Counted from the stretch's first letter, positions 1-6,854 are shown. The stretch is DNA of 12,218 bases from Phycisphaeraceae bacterium (GCA_009827215.1 WUAJ01000049.1:1-12218); one strand, 5' to 3'. Translations and numbers: made by a program. Notes: generated by a model from the letters alone, not told the origin.

Positions 1-327
1 CTTTTGGTCTGTGAGGCAGGAAATGGCCGATGCGCCTGCATTGGAGTACTGTTGCGCGATGACTGATGGATCGAAATCAGGGTGGTCGTATTCGGGACGG
101 ATCAGACCGGCGCTTGGGCTGCGCCGTTTGATTTCGGCGATGACGGCCATGGATTCGTGGCGCGGGTGCTCGGTGAGTGCGGCGAAGAAGTCGCGTGGGG
201 GTTCATTGGATGATGCTTGCGACTCGAGTGTGGACAGTGGGGTGTCGGCTTTCTCGGCGGCGACTTGCTCGCGTTTGTGGGCGATGATTTCTTCGAGCAC
301 TGGTGGGATGGGTTCAGGTGTGGTCAT
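1..327 (-). CDS. trpC: Indole-3-glycerol-phosphate synthase, N-terminal part (cut by window edge)
   Basis: TrpC closes the indole ring of tryptophan: it converts CdRP to indole-3-glycerol phosphate in the cytosol. Only the first 109 residues are inside the window; the frame is still open at base 1. Reading the minus strand from the ATG at 327 gives an N-terminus with VLEEIIAHKREQVA, then PPRDFFAAL, then VIAEIKRRSPSAGLIR and a region ending GASAISCLTDQK. The IAEIKRRSPSAG block is the TrpC signature and carries the first catalytic Lys (the KRxSPS loop), and ASAISCLTD is the next beta strand of the barrel. No Shine-Dalgarno site precedes the ATG. An AATAAT hexamer ends exactly 7 bases before it, which would fit a leaderless mRNA. 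The gene is divergent from the CPBP protease, with which its start overlaps. Identification rests on directly visible motifs. Confidence 0.93.
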   Translation of the reverse strand, partial: MTTPEPIPPVLEEIIAHKREQVAAEKADTPLSTLESQASSNEPPRDFFAALTEHPRHESMAVIAEIKRRSPSAGLIRPEYDHPDFDPSVIAQQYSNAGASAISCLTDQK

Positions 328-1318
328 GTGTGTGATTATTGCGGCTGTTTTTGGGGGCGTTGCTCCCGAGGCGATGGCGCAGGCCGTGGACACGAGCGGG
401 GTGCAGGATCAGAGTGTGGGGGACTTGGTGGAGACGATGCAGCAGTGGAAGCTGGTGTTTCTGGGGGTGTCGCTGCTCTTGGTGATCGCGTTGTTGTTTG
501 CGGGCGGATTGCTGCGTCCGGGCGGGTACGCGAAGGCGGGGCTGCGGGATGTGGACTCGCTTCCGAGCGTGGTGTGGTTGTTTGCGATCTTTATGGTTTT
601 CCTTGCGGCGAGTTCGGCGCCGCAGCTGATCAGTCAGATCCAATGGATTCAGGAACAGGGGTATGACGCGACGCAGATGGATGCGATCAATACGGTGGGG
701 TACTTTCTGTTTGGGATGATCGCGGGACTCGGGATGCTGTTTGTGCTTAAGCGGAGCGCGAGTGCTGGGGATGGTGAGGGGACGAAGAACTCTGGACTGG
801 GCTTGAGTTTCTTGGATCTGCCGGTCGGGCTTGGGTGCTTTGTGCTGGCGTATCCGTTTATCGAGCTGATGAACATGCTTGGGGTGTGGATTTACACACA
901 GACGCAGAGCGCGGCTCCGAACAACATGGCGCATCCGACTTTGGTGAAGCTTGAGAATGAGCCTGGCAATCCTTGGGTATGGGCAATTGTGATCGCGGCA
1001 GTGATCGGGGCGCCGTTTGTTGAGGAGCTGATCTACAGGGTGTTTTTGCAGGGGGCGCTGATCAAATGGCTCAAGAGTCCCTGGCTTGCGATCATTTTCA
1101 GTTCATTGATCTTTGCGGGGATGCATCGGCTTGGCGGGGAGAACTCGGTGCCTTGGCATGCGCTGCTGCCGATCTTTGCGGTTGGGATGAGCTGTGGGAT
1201 CGCGTACGAGCGGACAAAGCGGGTTGGGGTCCCGATCATGATGCACATGTGTTTCAATGCTCTGAATGTGCTGATGGCGTTGATGATCAACGCGGATGCA
1301 TCGCAGACTGGTGTGTAG
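326..1318 (+). CDS. CPBP-family intramembrane metalloprotease (CAAX protease / abortive-infection type)
   Basis: Polytopic membrane protein of 330 aa from the ATG at 326. The C-terminal half carries the three CPBP/Abi (Rce1-like) motifs: EELIYR with Glu233 and Glu234, FAGMH with His267, and HMCFN with His307 and Asn311. These bind the catalytic metal and water in this family. The N-terminus has a hydrophobic stretch ending near AMAQA, likely an export signal or first helix. Hydrophobic segments follow at about 43-60 and 80-95, and near 120-140, 165-185, 220-235 and 250-330. The substrate is unknown; bacterial members range from prenyl-protein-like processing to bacteriocin self-immunity. The frame stays open upstream to base 11, but that part is opposite trpC and looks non-coding, so a start at 326 (or 308, or 374) is preferred. 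No good ribosome binding site decides between them. Its stop lies 8 bases from the stop of the convergent dockerin gene. Confidence 0.85.
   Translation: MCVIIAAVFGGVAPEAMAQAVDTSGVQDQSVGDLVETMQQWKLVFLGVSLLLVIALLFAGGLLRPGGYAKAGLRDVDSLPSVVWLFAIFMVFLAASSAPQLISQIQWIQEQGYDATQMDAINTVGYFLFGMIAGLGMLFVLKRSASAGDGEGTKNSGLGLSFLDLPVGLGCFVLAYPFIELMNMLGVWIYTQTQSAAPNNMAHPTLVKLENEPGNPWVWAIVIAAVIGAPFVEELIYRVFLQGALIKWLKSPWLAIIFSSLIFAGMHRLGGENSVPWHALLPIFAVGMSCGIAYERTKRVGVPIMMHMCFNALNVLMALMINADASQTGV
335..340 (-). promoter_or_regulatory. Possible -10 element of trpC (leaderless arrangement)
   Basis: The minus strand reads AATAAT (5 of 6 matches to TATAAT), then 7 bases, then the trpC ATG. That spacing would put the transcript start on the A of the ATG. 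No good -35 hexamer is seen 16-18 bases upstream, so this is a weak call supported mainly by spacing and by the missing ribosome binding site. Confidence 0.3.
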
Positions 1319-1326
1319 GGATTCGC

Positions 1327-1998
1327 TTAGGGGCAACCCATTCCGAAGTCATTGAGAAATGCGGAGACATCGAGGAAGTTGTAGCTTCCGTCGTGGTTGT
1401 AGTCGGCGCGGATGTCCATGGCTGCGTAGAGGGCGAGGAACTCTGAGATGTCGAGGAAGTTGAGGTTGCCGTCTCCGTTGAAGTCGGGATGGCATGCGGT
1501 GGAGAAGTAGAGTCCTGTTCCGATTTCGATGGCGTAGTCGCCGTAGCGTGAGGGTGGGTAGTTGGAGTAGGAGCTGACGACGACGGAGTAGACAGTGTCG
1601 GGGTTTGCGAAGTTTGAGGAGAGGACCATCGCGTTTGGGTATCCGGCGGAGTCGTCGTCGATTTCTTCGAGGTTGACGTTTGGCATTGTTGGATCGAAGA
1701 CGCCGCAGTAGACCATGAGCATGGGGTCGAAGTCGATGGGGTTTGGGTGGAGCGAAAAGGCGGAGATGTCGAGTAGTGTGGAGTTGTTTGCGGCGCGGAC
1801 GTAGTAGACGTCGTAGGCGACGGCGTTGTTGATCGAGTCGATCGCTTGGGTGTTGCAGGGGCCGAGGTCCATGGCGCCGGTCTGGGCGACGCGATCCCAG
1901 GTTGAGTCCGAAGGGGAGAGCTCTCCGGAGTCTTGGTCAAAGATCGCGGTGCTCGTTAGGAGTGTGAGCAGTGCGGCGGTGGTGGTCGGGATGATCAT
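1327..1998 (-). CDS. Secreted GC-type dockerin-anchored protein
   Basis: Predicted exported protein of 223 aa. An N-terminal hydrophobic signal covers about residues 1-20. The middle (about 55-162) resembles a pre-peptidase C-terminal (PPC)-like beta sandwich, with VYYVRA, a Pro-rich loop, a DDD stretch and YGDYAIEIGTG; this is a resemblance, not a proven assignment. The C-terminus has two dockerin-type calcium loops, DFNGDGNLNFLDISEFL at 172-188 and DYNHDGSYNFLDVSAFL at 199-215, and ends GCP. This is the GC-type dockerin tail common in planctomycete secreted proteins. Cys169 and Cys222 bracket the tail and may pair. The Asp/Asn positions of both loops are intact, so calcium binding is likely. 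AGAGG lies 6 bases before the ATG. It is the last gene of the operon, 27 bases after the tail-collar gene. What the dockerin attaches to is unknown. Confidence 0.83.
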   Translation of the reverse strand: MIIPTTTAALLTLLTSTAIFDQDSGELSPSDSTWDRVAQTGAMDLGPCNTQAIDSINNAVAYDVYYVRAANNSTLLDISAFSLHPNPIDFDPMLMVYCGVFDPTMPNVNLEEIDDDSAGYPNAMVLSSNFANPDTVYSVVVSSYSNYPPSRYGDYAIEIGTGLYFSTACHPDFNGDGNLNFLDISEFLALYAAMDIRADYNHDGSYNFLDVSAFLNDFGMGCP

Positions 1999-2025
1999 GG
2001 TGGACCTCTTGCGGTTGCTCGGGCT

Positions 2026-2556
2026 TTAGTCGCGTGAGGGGAAGATCCCGACGAGTGCGATTTGGTAGTTGAGGGTGAGGTACGGCTGCATGTTGTTGTG
2101 GGATTGGTTTCCGCCGGTGTTTCCTACAGCGATGGAGTCGCTACGGAGGGCGGAGTTGATCTCGGCGCCGTTGTAGTCTGGGTCTCCTGAACCGGACTTG
2201 GCGATGATGAGGTCGGTGGGAGATGCTGAGGTTCCTTCGGCGTCTGAGGCGCGGAGGATGGCGTTGTGGTTGTGCGAAGGGATTTGGTTGGTGGTGAGGG
2301 TGTGTGTTTCAGCGCCAGACTTGGATCCGATTGGTCGGTTGGAGAGACCTGGGCCTTGTCCCATGTGGATGGGGACGCGTCCGCGGAGGTCAGGGAGTGC
2401 GAAGTTTGTTTGTCCGTCACCGCCGTATTGGGTTCCGAGGATGGAGAAGAGCGCGGCGTTTTGATTGATTGGGAGGAGTTGTCCGTTGCAGAGCGCCCAG
2501 CCGCGGACGGCGAAGTTGCCTGCGAAGAGCATGATTTGTCCGATGAACGGTTCCAT
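2026..2556 (-). CDS. Tail-collar domain protein (microcystin-dependent-protein / MdpB type)
   Basis: A 176-residue protein of the phage tail collar fold. Visible landmarks are FIGQIMLFAGNF at the N-terminus, GWALCNGQLLPI (19-30), LFSILGTQYGGDGQTNFALPDLRGRVPIH spread over about 37-64, HTLTTNQIPSHNH (85-97) and a C-terminal QPYLTLNYQIALVGIFPSR (157-175). All are standard positions in this family, and the length is normal. Such proteins trimerise in phage tail fibres. Free-standing bacterial members are surface or secreted proteins of poorly known role, and no other phage gene is nearby, so a stand-alone role is inferred. It has no signal peptide although both operon partners do. AGGAG precedes the ATG by about 7 bases inside the end of the upstream gene. 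The start is only 2 bases past the upstream stop, so translation is probably coupled. Confidence 0.88.
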   Translation of the reverse strand: MEPFIGQIMLFAGNFAVRGWALCNGQLLPINQNAALFSILGTQYGGDGQTNFALPDLRGRVPIHMGQGPGLSNRPIGSKSGAETHTLTTNQIPSHNHNAILRASDAEGTSASPTDLIIAKSGSGDPDYNGAEINSALRSDSIAVGNTGGNQSHNNMQPYLTLNYQIALVGIFPSRD

Positions 2557-2558
2557 AG

Positions 2559-3254
2559 TTAGACTCCTGTGCTTTCTTCGATGGTGAGTTTGAAATACGC
2601 GCAGCGGGACGAGACGCCCGGGAGCGGGTTGATGAGTTTGGTGATGTTCCCGGCTTCATCGAGCTGGGCGCTGCTGAAGCGCCAGCTGGCGTTGCTTGCG
2701 TGGTGAGCGGTGGGGATCGCGAGGAGGAACTCGCTCGCGGATGATGCGGGGATGGTGATTTCTTTGACGCGTTTGGAAGATGGGGTCCGCTGCGTGATGC
2801 GGAGGGTGACGCGGTTGCGGGTGTCGCGCGGCGCGTTGATCTGAGTCGAGGCGGGGTAGGCGGCGATGCTTTGATCTTTGATCTCGATGTTGTGGGCGCT
2901 GTAGAGGATCGCGTAGGCGTTTGGGGTTGGGTGGAGGACCTCGATGGTGAGGGACGAGTCGCTCTGGACGCGGCTGCTCAGGCAGGGGAGCGGGGAAAGG
3001 GCGAGGGTTGGTTTGATGAGGGGGCTGGTGCGGTTGGTGTCGCTGAAGGAGCGCGAGAGCTTGGCGCGGGTGGGATCGTCTTGCGAGCGGAGGAGCTTGG
3101 CGAGCGATGGCGCGGGGAGGGGTCTGGTAGATTGAGCAGAGTCCGCGCGAGCGAGCGCGGGGGCGCTCATCGCGGCGGTGGCTGCGGTCGCGGCTCCGGC
3201 GGCGACGAACTGGCGGCGGGAGATCGAGCGGCTGTGCGCTGGGGTGTTGTTCAT
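2559..3254 (-). CDS. Tat-exported protein of unknown function
   Basis: A 231-residue protein that I do not recognise. The N-terminus is a clear twin-arginine signal: SRRQFV at residues 12-17, then an Ala-rich hydrophobic core, with cleavage likely near ALARA at about 36. The mature part is basic and Ser/Pro-rich at first. It then reads as beta strands (SLTIEVLHP, RNRVTLRITQR, SEFLLAIP) and ends RCAYFKLTIEESTGV; there is no catalytic motif I can name. The ATG at 3254 is chosen because AAAGGAGAGG lies just ahead of it and a promoter fits further upstream; an in-frame extension to 3308 would remove both. It is the first gene of the operon with the tail-collar and dockerin genes, suggesting a chaperone, anchor or partner for them. 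That role is inference. Confidence 0.78.
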   Translation of the reverse strand: MNNTPAHSRSISRRQFVAAGAATAATAAMSAPALARADSAQSTRPLPAPSLAKLLRSQDDPTRAKLSRSFSDTNRTSPLIKPTLALSPLPCLSSRVQSDSSLTIEVLHPTPNAYAILYSAHNIEIKDQSIAAYPASTQINAPRDTRNRVTLRITQRTPSSKRVKEITIPASSASEFLLAIPTAHHASNASWRFSSAQLDEAGNITKLINPLPGVSSRCAYFKLTIEESTGV

Positions 3255-3279
3255 GAGGTCCCTCTCCTTTGGACTGTTC

Positions 3280-3308
3280 ACTGTACCATCGGTGGGATGG
3301 GGATGCAA
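3280..3308 (-). promoter_or_regulatory. Promoter of the Tat protein / tail-collar / dockerin operon
   Basis: The minus strand has TTGCAT (3308-3303), a 17-base spacer and TACAGT (3285-3280). Transcription would start near 3272, giving a leader of about 18 bases that holds the strong AAAGGAGAGG ribosome binding site. This is the best sigma-70-like promoter in the left half of the window. Confidence 0.6.
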
Positions 3309-3374
3309 TGAGAAACTGGTGATGGAGATTGGGTGAAACGGGGGTGAATTGAGCCGTTATGGGGCGGATCGCGC

Positions 3375-3380
3375 TACGAT
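3375..3380 (+). promoter_or_regulatory. Possible -10 element of trpS (leaderless arrangement)
   Basis: TACGAT ends 8 bases before the preferred trpS ATG at 3389, which has no Shine-Dalgarno site. TTGAGC at 3349-3354 is a possible -35, but the spacer of 20 is long. The call is weak; the interest is that transcription could start at the ATG itself. Confidence 0.3.
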
Positions 3381-3388
3381 CGTGGTCT

Positions 3389-4474
3389 ATGAGTGAGAAA
3401 ACTGCCAACGGATCGCGTGCACGGATTTTGACTGGTGATACCCCTACGGGGCAGCTTCATCTGGGGCACTGGGTGGGGTCGCTTGAGAATCGGGTGGCGC
3501 TGCAGGATCAGTATGAGTGTTTCTTTCTGATCGCGAACATGCACGCGTTTACGACGCGGGCGGATAAGCCTGACGAGATCCGTCGATCGACGATCGACAT
3601 TATCAAGGACTGGATCGCGTGCGGGATTGATCCGGAGAAGTCCACGTTTGTCTTGCAGACGGAGATCCCTGGGATTGCGGAGCTGAGTTGGTATCTTGCG
3701 ATGCTGCTGCCGTTTAATCGGGTGATGCGGAATCCGACGCTCAAGAGTGAGCTGGATGCGAAGGGATTGGGGGACAACTACTCGTTTGGGTTCCCGATGT
3801 ATTCGGTTGGTCAGTGCGCGGATATTTTGTTGTTCCGTCCGGAGCTTGTTCCTGTTGGTGAGGATCAGCTGGCGCATATTGAGCCTTGCCGAGAGGTGGC
3901 GCGTCGGTTTAATCAGATGTACTGCGGCGTCGATTCGCATACGGAGGATGAGGACTATGTGAGCGCGGGTGGGTTGTTCCCGATCCCGGAGGGGAAGGTT
4001 GGGCGCGTGGCGCGTCTGATCGGGACGGATGGCAAGCACAAAATGTCCAAATCGCTGAATAATGCGATCTTCCTGACGGATACCTTTAAGCAGATCAAGA
4101 AGAAGATGGGGGGGCTGTACACGGGGCGCGTGGCGATGGATGAGCCTGGCGATATCCATAATGCGTTGTTTGATTATGTTCGTGCGTTTATTCGCGATGA
4201 TGAGCGGATCAAGGAGCTGGAAGAGGCGTACAGCAAGGGGGACAACATCGGGGATGGTCATGTGAAGGTGGAGGTCGCGGAGCATATTGACAAGCTGCTG
4301 GAGCCGATGCGTGAGCGGCGCGTGCCTTATGAGGGGAAAGAGGGGGACAAGAAGGTGCTGGAGCTGCTGCGGGCGCATACCGAACAGGCGAACAACGCGG
4401 CGGAAGAGACGCTCTATCTTGCCAAGCAGGCGATGAAACTCGATTTCGGGAAGCGGTCGTTGGTCTTTGCGTAA
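3389..4474 (+). CDS. trpS: Tryptophanyl-tRNA synthetase
   Basis: Class I aminoacyl-tRNA synthetase that charges tRNA-Trp with tryptophan using ATP in the cytosol. The protein is 361 aa, a little longer than the usual 330 or so. Class I signatures are both present: the HIGH-like PTGQLHLGHWVGSL with HLGH at residues 24-27, and KHKMSKSLNN with KMSKS at 218-222. Between them are FFLIANMHAFT, the tryptophan-pocket region FGFPMYSVGQCADILLF and GEDQLAHIE, all typical. The segment around DSHTEDEDYVSAGG may account for the extra length. The start at 3389 is chosen because ARILTGDTPTG begins about 10 residues later, as in other family members; an in-frame ATG at 3359 would add 10 residues with no better ribosome site. 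It leads an operon with the MauE-like gene, 15 bases downstream. No T-box is expected or seen. Confidence 0.96.
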   Translation: MSEKTANGSRARILTGDTPTGQLHLGHWVGSLENRVALQDQYECFFLIANMHAFTTRADKPDEIRRSTIDIIKDWIACGIDPEKSTFVLQTEIPGIAELSWYLAMLLPFNRVMRNPTLKSELDAKGLGDNYSFGFPMYSVGQCADILLFRPELVPVGEDQLAHIEPCREVARRFNQMYCGVDSHTEDEDYVSAGGLFPIPEGKVGRVARLIGTDGKHKMSKSLNNAIFLTDTFKQIKKKMGGLYTGRVAMDEPGDIHNALFDYVRAFIRDDERIKELEEAYSKGDNIGDGHVKVEVAEHIDKLLEPMRERRVPYEGKEGDKKVLELLRAHTEQANNAAEETLYLAKQAMKLDFGKRSLVFA

Positions 4475-4489
4475 TGGAGAATATGGGGT

Positions 4490-5086
4490 ATGCGAGATAC
4501 GCCGATAACTGAGATTACCAAGGACATCAGCAATGGAATGGGTGGTGCGTCGGTGGGTGGTGGTGTGGATGCGTCTGCTGAGCGTCATCGCGCGCCGCGG
4601 ATGATTGTGCCGAGGGTGTGTGTGGGGATCATCATGGTGATGTGGGTGCTCGCGGGGTTCTCGAAGGTCTCGGACATGAATGCGTTCGTCGATACGGTGA
4701 CGGAGCATGCGGTGCTGCCTCAGAGCATGTATGGGTTGATGTGGTGGGTCGGGCCTGGTGAGTTGGTGCTTGGGTTGATTCTGGTCTTTGTGATGGGATC
4801 GGAGTTGACGAAGTTTTTTGGACGCTTGGTGCTGGTGTTTTCGATGCTGAGCATCATCGGGTTCAGTTACTACCTGTCGCTGGTGAGCGATGCGGTGCTG
4901 CTTGAGAGCGGGTGTGGGTGTCTTGAGGGGCTCGAGCGGATCAACTTCGGAATGAAGGATAATGTGCGATCGGTTCACTACGCGAGGAATGGGGTGCTCG
5001 TGGTGTTGCATCTGATCGCGTTGATTGCACCTGTGTTGATCATGCGTTCGTATTCGCGGAAGATGGCGGCGGATGCTCAGGATTAA
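4490..5086 (+). CDS. MauE/DoxX-like integral membrane protein
   Basis: A 198-residue membrane protein. A hydrophilic N-terminal tail (1-36) is followed by four likely helices at about 39-58, 83-103, 110-130 and 168-186. LAGFSKVSDMNAF and WWVGPGELVLGLILV match the first two helices of the MauE/DoxX group. GCGCLEG (Cys142, Cys144) followed by ARNGVLVVLHLIAL matches the CxCxG motif and last helix of MauE-like proteins. MauE members are linked to redox or disulfide handling in the membrane and periplasm; the actual partner here is unknown. GGAGA lies about 9 bases before the ATG. It follows trpS by 15 bases and precedes the aminotransferase by 39 bases, so it is almost surely co-transcribed with trpS. 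The functional link is not obvious. Confidence 0.72.
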   Translation: MRDTPITEITKDISNGMGGASVGGGVDASAERHRAPRMIVPRVCVGIIMVMWVLAGFSKVSDMNAFVDTVTEHAVLPQSMYGLMWWVGPGELVLGLILVFVMGSELTKFFGRLVLVFSMLSIIGFSYYLSLVSDAVLLESGCGCLEGLERINFGMKDNVRSVHYARNGVLVVLHLIALIAPVLIMRSYSRKMAADAQD

Positions 5087-5125
5087 CGGCTAAGAATTAC
5101 AGGAGCGGGGTGGGTACGCTTTGGG

Positions 5126-6040
5126 ATGCAAGAAGACCTGAACAGCGGCGATACCTGCGAGAGCGTGTTTTTGGACGGCGTGATGATGACGCGCGAGGAG
5201 GCGAAGCTCTCGGCGTTTGATGCGTCGGTGCAGCACGGGGTGGGGTTGTTTGAAACAATGCACGCGCTGAGCACGGCGGACGGTGTGGTCGTTGATGATC
5301 TGGAAGCGCATATGGATCGCTTGCAGGAATCGGCGGCGATGCTTGGGCTCAGCGATGATCTCAAGACTGGCGCATTGGGTGAGGCGGTTGAGGAGACGGT
5401 GCGGCGGGCGCGGTATAAGCACACGCGCGTGCGGCTGACGGTGACGGGCGGGGACCTGAACATGCTCCAGAGCGGCGGGGGGACAAATCATCGTCCGACG
5501 GTGCTGATTCAGGCGCAGCCGGCGACGGCGTATCCGGATGAGATGTTCGAGAGCGGAGTGATGGCGACGATCGCGGAGGCGCGCGCCAATCCGCTGGATC
5601 CCACGGCGGGGCACAAGACGCTCAACTACTGGTGGCGCTTGCGGGAGCTGCAGACGAGCGCGGCGAAGGGGGCGGCGGAGTCGATCGTGCTGCAGGTGAG
5701 CAATCACTTGAGCGGTGGGTGTGTTTCGAACCTGTTTGTGGTTCAGGGTGGGAAGCTGATCACTCCGATCGCTCGCGGCGAGGAGAGTGGGGAGGCGCAT
5801 GCGCTCCCGAGTCCGGTGCTTCCTGGGATCACGCGGATGCGTGTTATGGAGGTTGCGAAGAATCTGGGGATCGGGGTCGAAGTCCGGATGATGACGATCG
5901 ATGATCTGCTCGATGCGGACGAGGTGTTTTTGACGAACTCGAGCTGGAAGGTGCTCCCGATCGTGAAGGTGGAGGCGGAGGTGATCGGGAACGGGGAGCC
6001 GGGCGGGGTGACGAATCAGATTCGGGGTGGAGTTGTATGA
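5126..6040 (+). CDS. Class IV PLP-dependent aminotransferase / aminodeoxychorismate lyase-like protein
   Basis: A 304-residue fold-type IV PLP enzyme. The N-terminus reads VFLDGVMMTREEAKLSAFDASVQHGVGLFETM, the usual entry strand and HG.G.FET motif. Arg100 or so lies in RVRLTVTGG. The PLP Schiff-base lysine is Lys164 in GHKTLNYW. NLFVV and LPGITRMRV supply the cofactor phosphate contacts, and ADEVFLTNSSWKVLPI is the closing block. The family includes branched-chain and D-amino acid aminotransferases and PabC (4-amino-4-deoxychorismate lyase, folate pathway). KTLNYW and the FLTNS...PI ending lean towards PabC, but substrate cannot be fixed from sequence alone, so no symbol is given. The ATG at 5126 has no close ribosome site; AGGAG lies about 20 bases upstream. 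It is the last gene of the trpS operon, with its stop 10 bases from the convergent zinc-ribbon gene. Confidence 0.83.
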   Translation: MQEDLNSGDTCESVFLDGVMMTREEAKLSAFDASVQHGVGLFETMHALSTADGVVVDDLEAHMDRLQESAAMLGLSDDLKTGALGEAVEETVRRARYKHTRVRLTVTGGDLNMLQSGGGTNHRPTVLIQAQPATAYPDEMFESGVMATIAEARANPLDPTAGHKTLNYWWRLRELQTSAAKGAAESIVLQVSNHLSGGCVSNLFVVQGGKLITPIARGEESGEAHALPSPVLPGITRMRVMEVAKNLGIGVEVRMMTIDDLLDADEVFLTNSSWKVLPIVKVEAEVIGNGEPGGVTNQIRGGVV

Positions 6041-6050
6041 ACAGATTGCT

Positions 6051-6545
6051 TTAGTTAATAGAGGTCGCAATCGCCATCATTGCGAGCCAGCCTGTAAACA
6101 CAATTGAAGCAGAGCCAACACCGAGATAGAACAAAGTTAACAAAGGTCCATTCCAGTCATTTGGACCCTTCCATACAGCAACTTTAGCTGTGTAGTATAG
6201 TGCGACCGGGACAAACCAGAGGTTCAAGAAAAACGAAACAACCATCCATAGGTTCAGTAGTTCCACTTGCATGTCACCAGATGAGGTGACAAAGATCATG
6301 AAGTATCCGACCAGTGTCGCTAAGAGCGGTGGTGCAATGGCAATCACCAGAGGTTTGAATACTTGGCCGACTTGGATCGGAGCGAAATGAACATCGATGC
6401 TGCTTGAGGTGACTCCGCACTCTGAGCACAGATATTGTTGTTCGTCCCTCGGTGCCCCTGTCAAGTTATAGCCACACTTTGGACACGCTGGATGGCGGAG
6501 CTTGAGCCGCTTCGTCTTATTCATCTGGGTTGATGACTTTGACAT
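6051..6545 (-). CDS. Zinc-ribbon membrane protein of unknown function
   Basis: A 164-residue protein (157 if the second ATG at 6524 is used). It starts with a basic stretch and a treble-clef zinc ribbon, CPKCGYNLTG...CSECG, with Cys21, Cys24, Cys40 and Cys43 from the outer start. This Cys-pair motif is widespread in small planctomycete membrane proteins. Three or four hydrophobic segments follow: LVIAIAPPLLATLVGYFMIFV, LWMVVSFFLNLWFVPVALYY and LLTLFYLGVGSASIVFTGWLAMMAIA. Function is unknown. The ATG at 6524 overlaps the stop of the upstream gene as ATGAATAA, suggesting coupled translation; the ATG at 6545 would overlap by 29 bases. The coding DNA is clearly less GC-rich (about 43-52% in lines I counted) than its neighbours, which may mean recent gain or weak codon selection. 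Confidence 0.75.
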   Translation of the reverse strand: MSKSSTQMNKTKRLKLRHPACPKCGYNLTGAPRDEQQYLCSECGVTSSSIDVHFAPIQVGQVFKPLVIAIAPPLLATLVGYFMIFVTSSGDMQVELLNLWMVVSFFLNLWFVPVALYYTAKVAVWKGPNDWNGPLLTLFYLGVGSASIVFTGWLAMMAIATSIN

Positions 6546-6777
6546 TGTGTCGTCCGTCGAGGGGGCCGTTGGGTTGGTGGGCTCGGGTGAGGGTGTTTTT
6601 GATTTTGAGGTAGAGGAAGAAGACGAGGCCGAGGACGGCGGCGATGATCAGGAGGGGGATGGCGATGATGAATCCGAGGATGATGAAGAGGAAGAACAGG
6701 AAGAGGGAGAGGAATCGCGCGAGGGGGTTTGTCGTCCGGAAGGTGACGGTTTGGGATGTGGAGTGGAGTTGTTCCAT
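6517..6777 (-). CDS. Small membrane protein of unknown function
   Basis: An 86-residue protein, not recognised. After a polar head of about 20 residues (MEQLHSTSQTVTFRTTNPLA) come two close hydrophobic helices, about 22-40 and 42-60, rich in Phe, Leu and Ile. A basic, polar tail ends VKVINPDE. It is probably an inner-membrane hairpin. The ATG at 6777 is preferred; a TTG just before it would add one residue. No ribosome binding site is seen, but TACAAT ends 6 bases before the ATG counting the TTG, so the message may be leaderless. Its stop overlaps the start of the zinc-ribbon gene, so the two form a unit. The long two-helix hydrophobic core and the overlap argue that it is real rather than a chance frame. 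Confidence 0.6.
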   Translation of the reverse strand: MEQLHSTSQTVTFRTTNPLARFLSLFLFFLFIILGFIIAIPLLIIAAVLGLVFFLYLKIKNTLTRAHQPNGPLDGRHNVKVINPDE

Positions 6778-6783
6778 CAATGT

Positions 6784-6789
6784 ATTGTA
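6784..6789 (-). promoter_or_regulatory. Possible -10 element for the small membrane protein unit
   Basis: The minus strand reads TACAAT (5 of 6 matches to TATAAT), then ACATTG, then ATG at 6777. The start site would fall at or next to the start codon. TGAAAG at 6813-6808 is a poor -35 with an 18-base spacer. Confidence 0.35.
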
Positions 6790-6825
6790 GGGATGTGGGG
6801 GTGGGTGCTTTCAGTGGATAGAACA

Positions 6826-6854
6826 AGCCCCGCTGCGGAGGAAACAGCGGGGCT
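6826..6854 (-). terminator. Intrinsic terminator of the thioester-like gene
   Basis: AGCCCCGCTG and CAGCGGGGCT form a perfect 10-bp stem with a 9-base loop. It sits 36 bases past the stop of the gene ending at 6890. The T-tract on the minus strand is short (TTGTT), but the stem is very stable. Confidence 0.8.

Noticed and set aside
11..325. In-frame N-terminal extension of the CPBP protease up to base 11.
   Set aside because: This stretch is the antisense of trpC, whose translation matches the family well; the extension has no protein-like features.
2026..2556. Tail-collar gene as evidence for a prophage.
   Set aside because: No other phage structural, lysis, integrase or replication gene is nearby, and its neighbours are secreted proteins in one operon.
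3374..5011. A long open frame of 545 codons on the minus strand opposite trpS and the MauE-like gene.
   Set aside because: It is very rich in His, Arg and Pro with no domain or start signal, and it is opposite two well-supported genes; it is a by-product of GC-biased codons.
5090..6070. A 326-codon open frame on the minus strand opposite the class IV aminotransferase.
   Set aside because: Arg/His-rich low-complexity translation with no motif; the plus-strand enzyme carries Lys164 and all family blocks.
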